This document shows, piece after piece, positions 1 through 12,900 of a stretch of 64,000 nucleotides of DNA. The notes below the pieces were generated by a model. It saw only the letters and a list, made by a program, of their open reading frames with translations. It did no database searches and was not told the DNA's origin. A program made the translations under genes and the position numbers. How positions within the stretch are numbered: the stretch's first letter is position 1; every line of letters begins with the position of its first letter. This DNA comes from Luidia sarsii (Eukaryota > Echinodermata > Asteroidea > Paxillosida > Luidiidae): contig OX465110.1 in the NCBI GenBank assembly GCA_949987565.1, positions 20,479,773 to 20,543,772 on the forward strand, written 5' to 3'.

Positions 1-842
1 AGGATCGAAACGCCGGGCCCTCCTAATTTTTGATAAAAATACATGCAGGAGGATAATAAAATTTTCCTGCACAAACCTTTTTATTTTTTAAAATATGCAA
101 AGGTTTTCCTCATCATCTTGTGTCAGAGACAACAGACAGATATAAATATTTCAGTCTGATCATCAACCATTGATCATTTAACCAGGCAATAGCCGGGGTT
201 AGCCGGAAGAATGCTTATAGAAACGGTACGTCTGAGATCTATGCGGTAAATGTCGGCATACCTCAAATTCGGAAGCTACCGTCTATTTCGTTCTCGCCAA
301 TAACATAACCAACTGGTGAACTGCTTGGGATCAGCTTGAAAAAGGATTTGTGGGGTAGTTTTACTCTAACGAGCTGTGCAATCATCTCATACCGTCTACG
401 TTACAAATTAGAAAGGGTTTTCTAGGGAAGGGTTATGCGGTTGCTAGGCAACGTGTTATCTATCACGTATCATCCATCTTCAAATTGGTTTCAAATTGGC
501 ATATTTCTTATGAATTGCTTCTTTTTTTCATGTTGTCAATCTGTCATTGAAAAAAAGTCCAGCTGGGATAAAACAGGGGTCTAAAATAAATCACGATTCA
601 CATATTTTGGATCATTTTAGTCAGTATCAAGCATTTCTTGATAGACTCTTTCTGATAGACTTTGTGTATATATGCACAAAACAAACTACTGCGCTTGGAT
701 TTTGTACTACTGGCCTGGTTATTGAAATAATTTAGTAATAGCATATATAAAAAAATCTTGGATTTTGTACTAATTCTATGGTTAATGCAATTATTGTGTA
801 GCTAAAAATAATTCAGTACTTGTGTAATTTCTGTTTGTTCAC

Positions 843-976
843 CTTGTTCCTTGGTAGTTTGGTTTGTTTGTTGGTCAGTTGCGGCTACGTCTGTGGCATC
901 CGTCATTTCAGTGGAGTGGAAGAAGTCATACATGAGGTCACAATGCAAGATGTGCTGAGGTAATGAAGAGAGTTGT
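843..976 (-). CDS. ZCCHC2/14-like: ZCCHC2/14-like exon after PX core
   Basis: The acceptor is TGTTGCAG. The first base completes a Lys codon, then QLSSLPQHILHCDLMYDFFH follows. This is the last PX helix (LP..I..C.L...FF). A Thr/Gln-rich tail follows and ends CAAG|GTGAAC in phase 1. The next exon lies at lower coordinates and could not be identified. Confidence 0.8.
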
Positions 977-3900
977 CTGCAACAGGAACAGGAAATTATC
1001 CAAAACAAATCAGTGCTTGTGTTCGTAAGTAATCAACTATTTCTTACACTACAGAAAGGTCCGAAAAACATGATGTTTTATTTGCCTTTTTCTACTTTCT
1101 CAGAATACCATTTGAGCTAAAACCTTTGAAGGATTTCTTATGTGGAAAGTTTAATGGTTTAAAACAAAAACTGTGCCAATCTGTTGACTTTTACCAATGT
1201 TGTATAGGGCAATACTAATAGACTCCTAGATAGCTAACCATAGACTATTAGTCAGGCCGTACACTCCTAGCCACACACATACTGATTTGTGTATCCTTGT
1301 GGAGACATTGCTTTGTTATCGTGCACTATACAACAGGGTGATAAACAATGTTTTAAAAACACTCCCATCTCAACCACATTCACTTTCCTGAGTAGAAATT
1401 TGGACCGTTTTGGTATGTCCCTAAAATATGACACTTCAATTTGTGACTGATTCTTACCCATCACAATTTTCCTGTTTTTGAGTTATTTCCAAATATCAGT
1501 TTCGTGAAAACCTTGTGGAGACCTATACACTTTTACAATTTCCCTGTGGAGACCTATTCAACCAATTGGACTAGGTCTCCACAAGGCACTAGATTCGTGC
1601 CCAGTATATCTAGCTAGACCATAGACTCTGACAAGACTCACTTGGCATATTCCACTATTTCAGGGAGCATGTCCTCAGCCATCTCCCCCTTTTGTGCCGA
1701 GCTGAAGATTCTCTTGCCTGCGAAGCGACAAGAAAGCATGGGGAATATCACATTACCATGGCAACGCCCGGCGAGAGTGATCTGTGGCACTCTGGGTCCG
1801 ATTTGATACACCGGTTCAACCATCTGTTGCCTTGGCAACCCCTCCATGAATGGCAAATTGAAACCCCTTAAAATGACCTGAATATGTCAAACCATTTCCG
1901 TCTTTCCATTCATTTTTCCTTTTTTTTTCAAATATCACCAGAATCAAACAGTTCACATCCAAAAATTGAAAGAAAATCAACTTATCTATACATATTTTGT
2001 TCAAACAAAATTAATAATTTTGTATAAATTTCATAATCATAATTTCATAATTTCATATAATTTCTAAAAAAATTGTAGGGGGTGGGGTTATCAGTAATTG
2101 CATTAGATGTTTTTTCAGTAAAAAAAAAAGGGACAGGGAACTTCGGAACAAATTGAAAAAATGACAAAGACATTTTTGACTAGACTGTGACTTGAACCTG
2201 AGACCTCTGGATTAACATACCAGCGCTCTTAGTCTCACCATCTGAGCTATCCAGCTCTTAGATGGTGGCCTTCCCTAATAGTCAACTAGTCTTTGGCACA
2301 CCAGTGCTCTTACCATCTGAGCTATCCAGCCCTTAGATGGTGGCCTTCCCTAATAGTCAACTAGTCTTTGGCACACCAGTGCTCTTACCATCTGAGCTAT
2401 CCAGCCCTTAGATAGTAGCCTTCCCTAATAGTCAACTAGTCATTGGCACACCAGTGCTCTTACCATCTGAGCTATCCAGCCCTTAGATAGTGGCCTTCCC
2501 TAATAGTCAACTAGTCATTGGCACACCAGTGCTCTTACCATCTGAGCTATCCAGCTCTTAGATGGTGACCTTCCTAAATAGTCAACTAGTCTTTGCCGGG
2601 GTGGGGGCGCCAGTCAGAAGCAATTCAACCATTTATTGAGAAGTGGTTTGTTTTTTTAGGAATTTATTCAGCAAGACCTTCTGATAGCTTGCAGGTTCCA
2701 TAGTGCATGTATTATTTTGAGCCATAGCCATACTGTAGCTTCAGAGGTAACGGCTGCAGTCACTGGCTACTGGCTACCATAGAGGTGTGTGCTATTTGCA
2801 GCCACAGCGACCGACTCAGGACATGGCTTCCCATGTGCAAAATCCTATGAGATAAGGCTATGACTCACAAGGCAGATAGGGGATGACTCTGTCTTGTTGC
2901 TGTTCACCAGCCTCAATAGGAAACAGCCCCTTGAGCTGAAAGACACAAATAGCACAGGTGACAGACATCCAATTAGAATTGCTGACAAATCATTAATACA
3001 CAGCACAGTGCGCTTGTCTACCGTACAGTGTTCTTAACAATAGGGACAGTTTGCTGTGACACCTTGTACAGTACTACATCATTAGTCATCTCTTTCAAAA
3101 AGGTAAAATGAAATTAGAGGGAAGGACGTTTCCATCCTAGCTGGACCTTTCTCAAAGGCAGAAGAGAAAGGTGTGTTGAGAAAGGTCCTGCTTGGATCAA
3201 AACGCCGGGACCTCCAAATAAAATAGTTTGATTTCTCAATTGTCAGTAAGCAGTTTGCAACATTTCTACATTAGACCAACTCCTCCAATTTTTTTTTTAG
3301 GAGTATGGCTCTGAAAAGAGCTGGTAACACAACATTTCCATATTACGAGAAAAAAATAATGGTCAGGAAAACTTTGACTTGAACCTGAGACCTCTGGCTT
3401 TGCGTTCCAATGCTCTTACCGTCTGAGCTATCCAGCCCTAAGATGGTGGCCTGCCTAAAAAGTCAACTAGTCTTAGGCACACCAGTGCTCTTACCATCTG
3501 AGCTATCCAGCCCTTAGATGGTGGCCTCCCAAATAGTCAACTAGTCTTTGGCACACCAGTGCTCTTACCATCTGAGCTATCCAGCCCTTAGATGGTGGCC
3601 TGCCTAAATAGTCAACTAGTCTTTGGCACACCAGTGCTCTTAATATCTGAGCTATCCAGCCCTTAGATGGTGGCCTTCCCAAATAGTCAACTAGTCTTTG
3701 GCACACCAGTGCTCTTACCATCTGAGCTATCCAGCCCTTAGATGGTGGCCTTCCCTAATAGTCAACTAGTCTTTGGCACACCAGTGCTCTTACCATCTGA
3801 GCTATCCAGCCGTTAGATGGTGGCCTGCCTAAATAGTTGATGTGTGTATGACATGTTGACTTGTCTTTAATCCATAAGGAAGTCAGTCTCCCTGTACAGT

Positions 3901-6900
3901 ATGTGTAATTCCTGGTAACGTTTGTCATTCATTCAGCCCAAGGTTGTCTCTCACCCTATCAATCAAGTACTAAATGAACATTGTAAAACTATATGTCATT
4001 ATCTGACAAACTAATCTCAATCTATCAAAGCTCATTTATCTTACCCTAAACATCCAGCTCATTTATCTTACCCTAGGCTCATTAAGAAATGCTCTTAATT
4101 TCCCTGCATTACCTCCCATTCAAAACACAAGATGAAGTCATTCAGACAAGTAATTTTCTTTAAAAATAGTTACTCTTATTTAAATATATAAATAAATAAA
4201 TAAATTCTTCTTTACAAAAAATATTTAAAATGAAAAAAAATCAAAAAATCTAAATTAGTGGCATATATGCAAACAATGTTGCAAACTGCTTACTGACTAA
4301 AATGACCAAAATGCTAGTAAATTAAAAACTACTTTACATTCTTGATCAATTGTTAAAACTGACTTGTCTGGTAGATCAAAGAGCCTGATTTGGGATATGC
4401 ACAGAAAACATTCCATTTCAATTTGTTCCACACCTAAGAAAAATGTGTCAATGCATTAAGTCCTATTATATTTAGCAGGAAATGCTGCAATACAATACAA
4501 TGCTGCACACCAATAGGATCGCGGCCTTCTTTGATCAAAGACACGACTCTTTAGAGGACCGGGTCTGAGGTGGATCTTAATGACATCATGTTGACATCAT
4601 CGTTACCAATGGCGATGGCGGGTAGAAGCCGCCACCCGGCAACAATGACCCACATAGTGACGACAGTTCAGGTGAGAGGATTAAGGCAGAGTTCCTTGTC
4701 TTACGAAGCATGCATTCTAAGTGCATGATTATGTACATGTAAGTGGAAAGTTTGCAGTGACACCATGTAGTACTTCTCTATCAAGAAGGAGTTTGGCTCT
4801 GAAAAGAGCCGGTAACTCAATGTTTCCGGAGTTTTGCATGATCCTATCATTCTGTGCAAATATGTAAACATGAAAAAATTCAAATTTCCAAAACATCTCC
4901 TTTACCCTAATTTTCGCATTACATGTAAGTCCGTTTTTTCCCAAGATTCCTACACTACTTAATAAAACCATATCACTTGTGCTTCATAAGATGTAATCAT
5001 TGAGACAACTAATATGATGACCTTCCCAGGATGTACTATTTTCAAGGGACTACAAAACTGAGTAAAACGGTTTCATCCTGAATATAAAAAATAAAAATGG
5101 ATTAATTTCCAGTCTGCTCTGATAATGAATGCTACTGTATGTAGCACAACAACATTACAGCACTTCATTTGAATTCCTCGGTGGATTTGTTTCGACTTCT
5201 CGTCAAGATCACTGACATGAATTTAATTTGTCAGTCCACTATATAAGATGCAGACTCCAGTCTGAATGAGGAGGAGTGGTGTCCTATTACCTCGCACTGG
5301 AACTCCAGCAGCTGTCCAAGAGTCTTACTGAGGCTGGTGACAGACCCATCAGACCAGTGCACCTATCAGGAGGAAAAGCAGATCCAGGCTATCAGCAAAG
5401 CCCTGCAGCCAGCCTAGCGTAATGAGCGTGGGCTTATTGCTATGGATGAAATGCAGACTATGTTGGGAAGGTCAATGGCTGGAGATGGCAGTCATAGATT
5501 GTAAGTCTTTTCCAATCCTTGGAGATGGGGTAGGCTGACCTTTATCTTCTATCATTACCTTAGGTTGGATCATAAATTATCCCCACTAGATTGATGGGCT
5601 AGTACAGTAGTACACGTGATCCACTAGACCATTGGGCTAGTAGTACAAGTGATCCAATAGACCATTGGGCTAGTAGTACAAGTGATCCAATAGACCATTG
5701 GGCTAGTAGTACAAGTTATCCACTAGGCACTAGACCATTGGGCTAGTAGTACAAGTGATCCACTAGACCATTGGGCTAGTAGTACAAGTTATTCCCTAGG
5801 CACTAGACCATTGGGCTAGTAGTACATTGTACATGTACAAGTGATCAACTAGACCATTGGGCTAGTAGTACAAGTGATCCACTAGACCATTGGGCTAGTA
5901 GTACAAGTGATCCACTAGACCATTGGGCTAGCAGTACAAGTGATCCAATAGACCATTGGGCTAGTAGTACAAGTTATCCACTAGGCACTAGACCATTGGG
6001 CTAGTAGTACAAGTGATCCACTAGACCATTGGGCCAGTAGTACAAGTGATCCACTAGACCATTGGGCTAGTAGTACAAGTGATCCAATAGACCATTGGGC
6101 TAGTAGTACAAGTTATCCACTAGGCACTAGACCATTGGGCTAGTAGTACAAGTGATCCACTAGACCATTGGGCTAGTAGTATAAGTGATCCACTAGACCA
6201 TTGGGCTAGTAGTACAAGTGATCCAATAGACCATTGGGCTAGTAGTACAAGTTATCCACTAGGCACTAGACCATTGGGCTAGTAGTACAAGTGATCCACT
6301 AGACCATTGGGCCAGTAGTACAAGTGATCCACTAGACCATTGGGCCAGTAGTACAAGTGATCCACTAGACCATTGGGCTAGAAGTACAAGTGATCCACTA
6401 GACCATTGGGCCAGTAGTACAAGTGATCCACTAGGCCATTGGGCTAGTGGTACAAGTGATCCATGAAGGTACTTTTAAAGACATTATCACATGTACACTG
6501 GTCTTATTTGCAGTCTGCAAGATGCATACATACTGTAGTCAAACCACAGACATTTCTATTTCTGTCCACTCCCTGTGATGTGAATTGCTGAGAGACGTTG
6601 TGGTTTATGGGGAAAAAAATGAATGATGACAAGTAATGGATGGGTCAGCATTTGGTAAGTTCATAAAAAAAGGACCCAGTAACCGGTGATCTGAAAAATA
6701 TAGGTCAATAGATGATCTTTTTAATACGAAGGAACTTTCTGTCTCACCATGAATGTGTACTCGTATCTCTTGTCCAGGACTCTTTTCTTAAGCCCTTTGC
6801 CGTCTATACTGCAGATGTACACTGTCAAAGAGATAAAAAACAACCAAGACAGGAATTCCAAATGAGTTTCCCTGGAAAATGGATTTGGGATTGTTTTCCT

Positions 6901-9900
6901 GGGGTGTATGGAAGCGGCTGTAATACAGATTTAATAGTTGAGATGTTCAGACTTCAGACGGAGGATATATCTATTGATGAGCACAGTTTGTTTTGGATTG
7001 TTTAATGAGATTGAAAGGTTTTCATGGTGAGAATAGCAGAGGGAGTAGGTTTGCGGTGACACCATGCAACATTCTCTTTTGTGAGTGTTTGCAGACAACA
7101 GTCTCCTGAAGATAAACAGATCAACAGAGTACACTGTTCAAAACAAGTTCCTGCAGTTCTTTTCAGAACCACACATACTCACAAAAAAAGAGAATTGGTT
7201 CTTTTCAAAACCACACATACTCACAAAAGAGATTGAGAGAACTTCGCTTGGTGTCAACGCAAACCTGTCTCCTTTTGTTTGTGTGGGGTTAGGTTTTTTA
7301 GGACGCACAATTGGTTTTACAATTTGACCTTGGTACCGGTACATGTACAGTATGTACAGTACATGAGTCTGTAGGTCTGTGTTCACACACTGACATACAA
7401 AAACTACAAATCCATACATGTATATGTACTGTACATTACATGGCACATGCACAGTACAGGTACATGTACGTCTGAATGAATACGACATACATGTATATAT
7501 ATCCTAACCAAACTGTCAAGCACTTGTGATGTATCCATTGTCAGTTTCACTGGTACTTGTTTAGTGTCTGCCTGATAATAAACACACAATACCAATGGAC
7601 CTACCGCACAAACTATAAAATGAAGACATTGTTCATGGTGTACATGTACATGTACTTTTCTCTATATCCAATACATGTACATGTACATGCACACAGTATA
7701 ATAAAGGACTTTAGTTGAACAAATAGACGTAATACGTGACAGTATCACCACCCCTTCATTCCTATTGTACCGCTTTTTTACGACACAAATGGACAGATTT
7801 CTGTACATGTAACAGTGGGAACTACAAGTCTAGACACAAGCTGTTATAACAATAACATAGATTTGAAAAGGGTGCTCTCATATCTTACTCCCATAACCTG
7901 TTTTTTTACTACGAAATGCAAAATACTAGATGCAAAGTAAACATTCAAAATTTCAAAGGTTCAAATTTTTAGCAGTTGAATTGCAAAAATACAAATGCTA
8001 GAAATTTAAACCTTTGAAATTTTGAATGCTGAATGAAAGTTCCATACATGGTGTATGTGTCTGAGTATGTGTGAATATTTTTATACAGGTCTGAACGAAC
8101 GTGACTTCCGACTTGTTAAGGTATTAGGGGAACCAGCGGGGCTAAATTTAGCCCGTCGGATTTCCTGGCTTTGATCCAAGCCCTTAAACGTTCCACCCAA
8201 AATAAATCTGAGTCATGTGAGGACCTTTAGAAGGTGTTTGGAGGAGTTGAAATACATACCAGACTGAGTGAGCTATATATCGCAGAGACTCTGAGTGGAG
8301 AAGTGGAGGAGGGATCTCAGGATTGATTTAGGGTGTGATTTGCAAAAATCAGAATGTAATTCAATCCAAGGTTTACCCTTACTGACACGTTAGCACTGTG
8401 TTCTCAACACTTTGCATGACTGTCGGTCGGCTAGAGATAAAACCCCGAGGCATAACAAGGGCGGGATTCAAACCTGAGACTCCTGCCGTCTAGTGTTGCA
8501 GGACCTCAACCCCAGCAGACCCAACACCAAGTTCTTTGAAGTCGTGTAACGAATTGTAAACCATACAGCAGTGGATGCAATGGTCAATTAGATGCATTAT
8601 CAACTTTCATTTGTGAGACTGCGATATGCTTCGACCTGACACGTTAACAAAGAACATTGTGACACTCCGGGTCTGCATCTTGTACTAGAAAGCAGGAGTC
8701 TTGGGTTCGAATCCCACGCACAATCCCTACACATTTTTTGTTCAACATATCTCTGAGACATTTTGCAGGGATTAGCCTACGGTGATATTTGCAGCTTTCC
8801 TCAATCAGCATCCACACCTTGTGTGAGGTCACTTATTAAAGCAAGTCACTTTCTCCTCTATTAAACCATTTTACAAGATACTAAGGAGAAGATGGCATCG
8901 TTGAGTTGACGAATACAGTCCTCATGAGACCTACTTAAGTGTCAGGAAATCTTAGACTCCAGAGAGCAAAGGTCACCAAATGAATAGGTCGTTAGATTCA
9001 ACAGTAATCAGGTTTTCCTTACAAATGAAGCAATTTTCCTCCAGTCTTCTCATTAAGAATGTCGGATGAACTTACATCATATCTACAGATGCGGTTACTG
9101 TATGATAAACTGTACACGAAGGCACCTTTACTGATGAATTGCTGCAATACGATACGGGGATGATTTGTGGGTAAATATGATTCCATATGGTATCAAGGAG
9201 AATTGCATATGGCTGGTTGGACCAAACAAGTCCCCATGGAACATTATGTGTCCTATGCAGCCAGAAACTAGACTTAAAGGGACAACCACCAACCAAATAC
9301 ATCTAGAGGCTATGGCTGGCAGTAACACACGTGTCTATGGGGATTGGCTGGCTGTATACAACCTCTAGTAAGCTGCTTCCATTGACTCAATTATAATTAG
9401 GATCCATAGCAGAAATTAATTCAGTCACAGCTTATGAGAAAGATTGTCTACTTTGTTTCTGTAAGTTGTTCTCCTTAAACAAAGTATCTGTTGTAAGTGT
9501 AAGACGTTTTATCAGTGGTGAAAAAAAAAGTGAAAAAAAGTGATAGGCCTACTAATAGGCCCCCTACCAGTTATATCATCAAACGCAGCAATTTGGGGGC
9601 TTTTTATCGTTGAAACTGTGGTTTTGTTTCTGGGGAAAAAATGTTTTACAGTTTAACGGTAAGTACCAAGTCGAAGGCAGGACAGTAGAGCGGGTTTTTT
9701 CCATTTATATCATTATGATGTATGGAAAAAAAACTGCTGAACCTTTGACATCGTTAGATATATCAGTTCCAGTATCTTTCCACTTCTTCCTTCTAACATG
9801 AAAAAAATGCATCATACTGAATAGATATCTAAGGCTCTTCACAATTTACATATTCCAGTTATGAAGTGTTTGACAAGGAGTATTATCATGACACAATGTG

Positions 9901-12900
9901 CACTCAAGGGAATTTGTTTCAGCACGAGAGTCCTCCCTCCTCAGTAATGTATTTTAAGACCCTAACGTGCCTAATGATATTCTGGGTCCATCAAAGTCCT
10001 TGCCCTTGGGTGATTGACACAAGAGTAAGACTGTGGCTAAAAATAAAACTGTGTTTATTGTTTGGACCATAGTTGTCATGACATCAACTTCCCCAGTGTG
10101 TAGAAATCTAGAAACCTCAAGGTCACTGATTCAGACTGAAAGCACATACATGCCAAATAATTATCTAAAATTAATGCCAATGGCTACATGTACACTGTAC
10201 ATGATCATTTTCAATAGTTCTCTTGGTCGGTAACGATATGAATTTCAAATTTTCACAGACCTCCAAAAAAGTCCAAATGAAACGCTGGTTCGTGCCCATT
10301 CCAATTTCTGATCAAGAATTGCATAATGTAGTTTTGTTTAAACAAACCGATGTAGTTTTGTGGTTAACATTTTCTCATTGACAGCATCAATTTTGGCTGT
10401 ATGATCCGGCCAACAAAATGTTATCTATATTCATTTTGAAAAAAATTGGCAAAGAAAACTTTGACTGTACTGGAACTTAACAGCTGACACATATGAACCC
10501 GAGACCTCTGGATTACTGTAATTAATGTACCAGTGCTCTTCCATCTGAGCTATCCAGTATCCAGCCCTAATGACCCTGTCACACCTGGTTTCTCTAAAAC
10601 ACCGGCTTATGCTGAACTTGATGTATTCTTCCATTTGGGGCATTAATTTAAGGGCCATTCCAACTACGAAAATAATCACGATTTGAATCGCAAAAAAATC
10701 TCACTCTTACTTGAGTCCCAATCGTAATTCAAATCCCACTAATAATCACGTTTATTTTGTCCTCACACGCGAAAAAAGTGGAGTTTGAATCGCAATGCAA
10801 ATCGCGATCCAAATAATCGCGTTTATTTGGTGTAGTGGGAACGGCCCTATAGCGTATTCATATGCTGGCTAAATCGTCAAGGAGTGACTGGGCCATTAGA
10901 TTTAATTAATTAATAGTCAACTAGCCTTTGCCGGGGTGGGGGCGCCAGTCAGAAGCAATTCAAACATCAACTGCCGTATATCTCCAGGGATCACACCCCT
11001 CTTTCATTCAGATGCAAACAATTATTTGGAAAAATTTTGCCAGACCTAATTTCAGATTACCTGGCCCCGGGAATAGAGATAGTGTAGGGGAACTACTGTA
11101 GATGTCAAGCCATATCATTATCATATCAATTTAGAAAATTTCAATTCAGATTTCAGAATGAATCAGATTCACACAAACAGATGCAGCGGTGGTCTTGTAA
11201 TCAGGACAAATCTCACTGGCATTCAGTTTTATACGAGAAGCAAAAAGAAAATCATTCATCATACTAGGGAGTAGGGTCAGAGCCAAACAGGGTCGGGTAG
11301 TTTGGTTAAGAGTCATACATACATGTACGTGTACGGTATTTCAAACACACCCATTATAGTGTGTGGTGACTGATGTTGAGACTGTGTACATCACATGTAC
11401 ATGTGCATAGGGCAGGACCATATAAAGCAGGCCTGCATTCCTATTCACTTGACCCTCTGCATGGACTAATGAGGCACAATGTACATGTAATATTGCAGGG
11501 TGATGGCACTGGCCAGGGGGGTGGCACTCTTTACTACTGGCCTCAATTAGCCAATGATGTTTACACTGTACTGTTACATATTGCATGTACTGCACAACTA
11601 CCGTCTACCAGGGTACATGTATAGTACATGTAAGTGTACACTTGTACAGTATACATGAACAATCATCTACATGTATGTACTGCAGAGTCTTTTTTTTTAC
11701 AGGTTTGCCATGAATTCAATTTCCTTGGTGGCCAACCAACTTAAACAGGCCACCAGACCAGAGCAGAGCAAACCTTTCAGGGAAAATTCAGATAACCCAG
11801 AAATCCTAATTAATTGCTGAATTACAGAGGTTGGTCTGATGCTGTTTGCAGTGGCCTGATGCTGTTAGCAGTGGCCTGGTGCTGTTTGCAGTGGCCAGGT
11901 GTTGTTTGCAGTGGCCTGGTGCTGTTTGCAGTGGCCTGGTGCTGTTTGCAGTGGCCTGGTGCTGTTTGCAGTAGCCTGGTGCTGTTTGCAGTGGCCTGAT
12001 GCTGTTTGCAGTGGCCTGATGCTGTTTGCAGTGGTCTGGTGCTGTTTGCAGTGGTCTGGTGCTGTTTGTAGTGGCCTGATGCTGTTAGCAATGGCCTGAT
12101 ACTGTTTATAGTGGCCTGGTGCTGTTTGTAGTGGCCAGGTGCTGTTTGCAGTGGCCTGGTGCTGTTTGCAGTGGCCTGATGCTGTTTGCAGTGGCCTGAT
12201 GCTGTTTGCAGTGGCCAGGTGCTGTTTGCAGTGGTCTGGTGCTGTTTGCAGTGGCCTGGTGCTATTTGCAGTGGCCTGGTGCTGTTTGCAGTGGCCTGAT
12301 GCTGTTTGCAGTGGCCTGATGCTGTTTGCAGTGGCCAGGTGCTGTTTGCAGTGGCCTGATGCTGTTTGCAGTGGCCTGGTGCTGTTTGTAGTGGCCTGAT
12401 GCTGTTAGCAATGGCCTGGTGCTGTTTGCAGTGGTCTGGTGCTGTTTGCAGTGGTCTGGTGCTGTTTGTAGTGGCCTGGTGCTGTTAGCAATGGCCTGAT
12501 ACTGTTTATACTTTTATAGTGGCCTGGTGCTGTTTGTAGTGGCCAGGTGCTGTTTGCAGTGGCACCACCATTCTGAGCGTCAGAATGTATTACACTTTAA
12601 CCCTTGACCTTAACCTTTAGCCTTTCTCCTTGAACCTTCTACAGTCAAAAACCACTTCATCTTCAAGATACAAAATGTAATCATCATAATAATTCTAAAA
12701 GTTTAATTTTAACAGTTCCAAGGCTACTTTTCACCCAGAGTGTATTCAATACGGATGATTCACAATAGTGCGCCCTCAAGAGTTTGCAATGCGTTAGCCA
12801 ATCACAATGAGAAAAATCTGTCGACTCTTTCCAGACGCACATAGGGTTGACAGATTCCACGCATTGTCATTGGCCAACGCGTTGCAAACTCTTAACTATG

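Noticed and set aside
2180..3840. CRISPR-like regular spacing
   Set aside because: The repeated parts are contiguous with no unique spacers, and A/B boxes identify a SINE; the genome is animal.
4609..4671. Short plus-strand frame MAMAGRSRHPATMTHIVTTVQ-like ending at CAG|GTGAGA
   Set aside because: An ATG plus a good donor over 63 nt, but no partner exon or homology. I cannot tell it from chance.
8690..8745. Possible tRNA gene from a perfect B-box-like GGTTCGAATCC
   Set aside because: No matching acceptor stem, anticodon arm or A box at the right distance.
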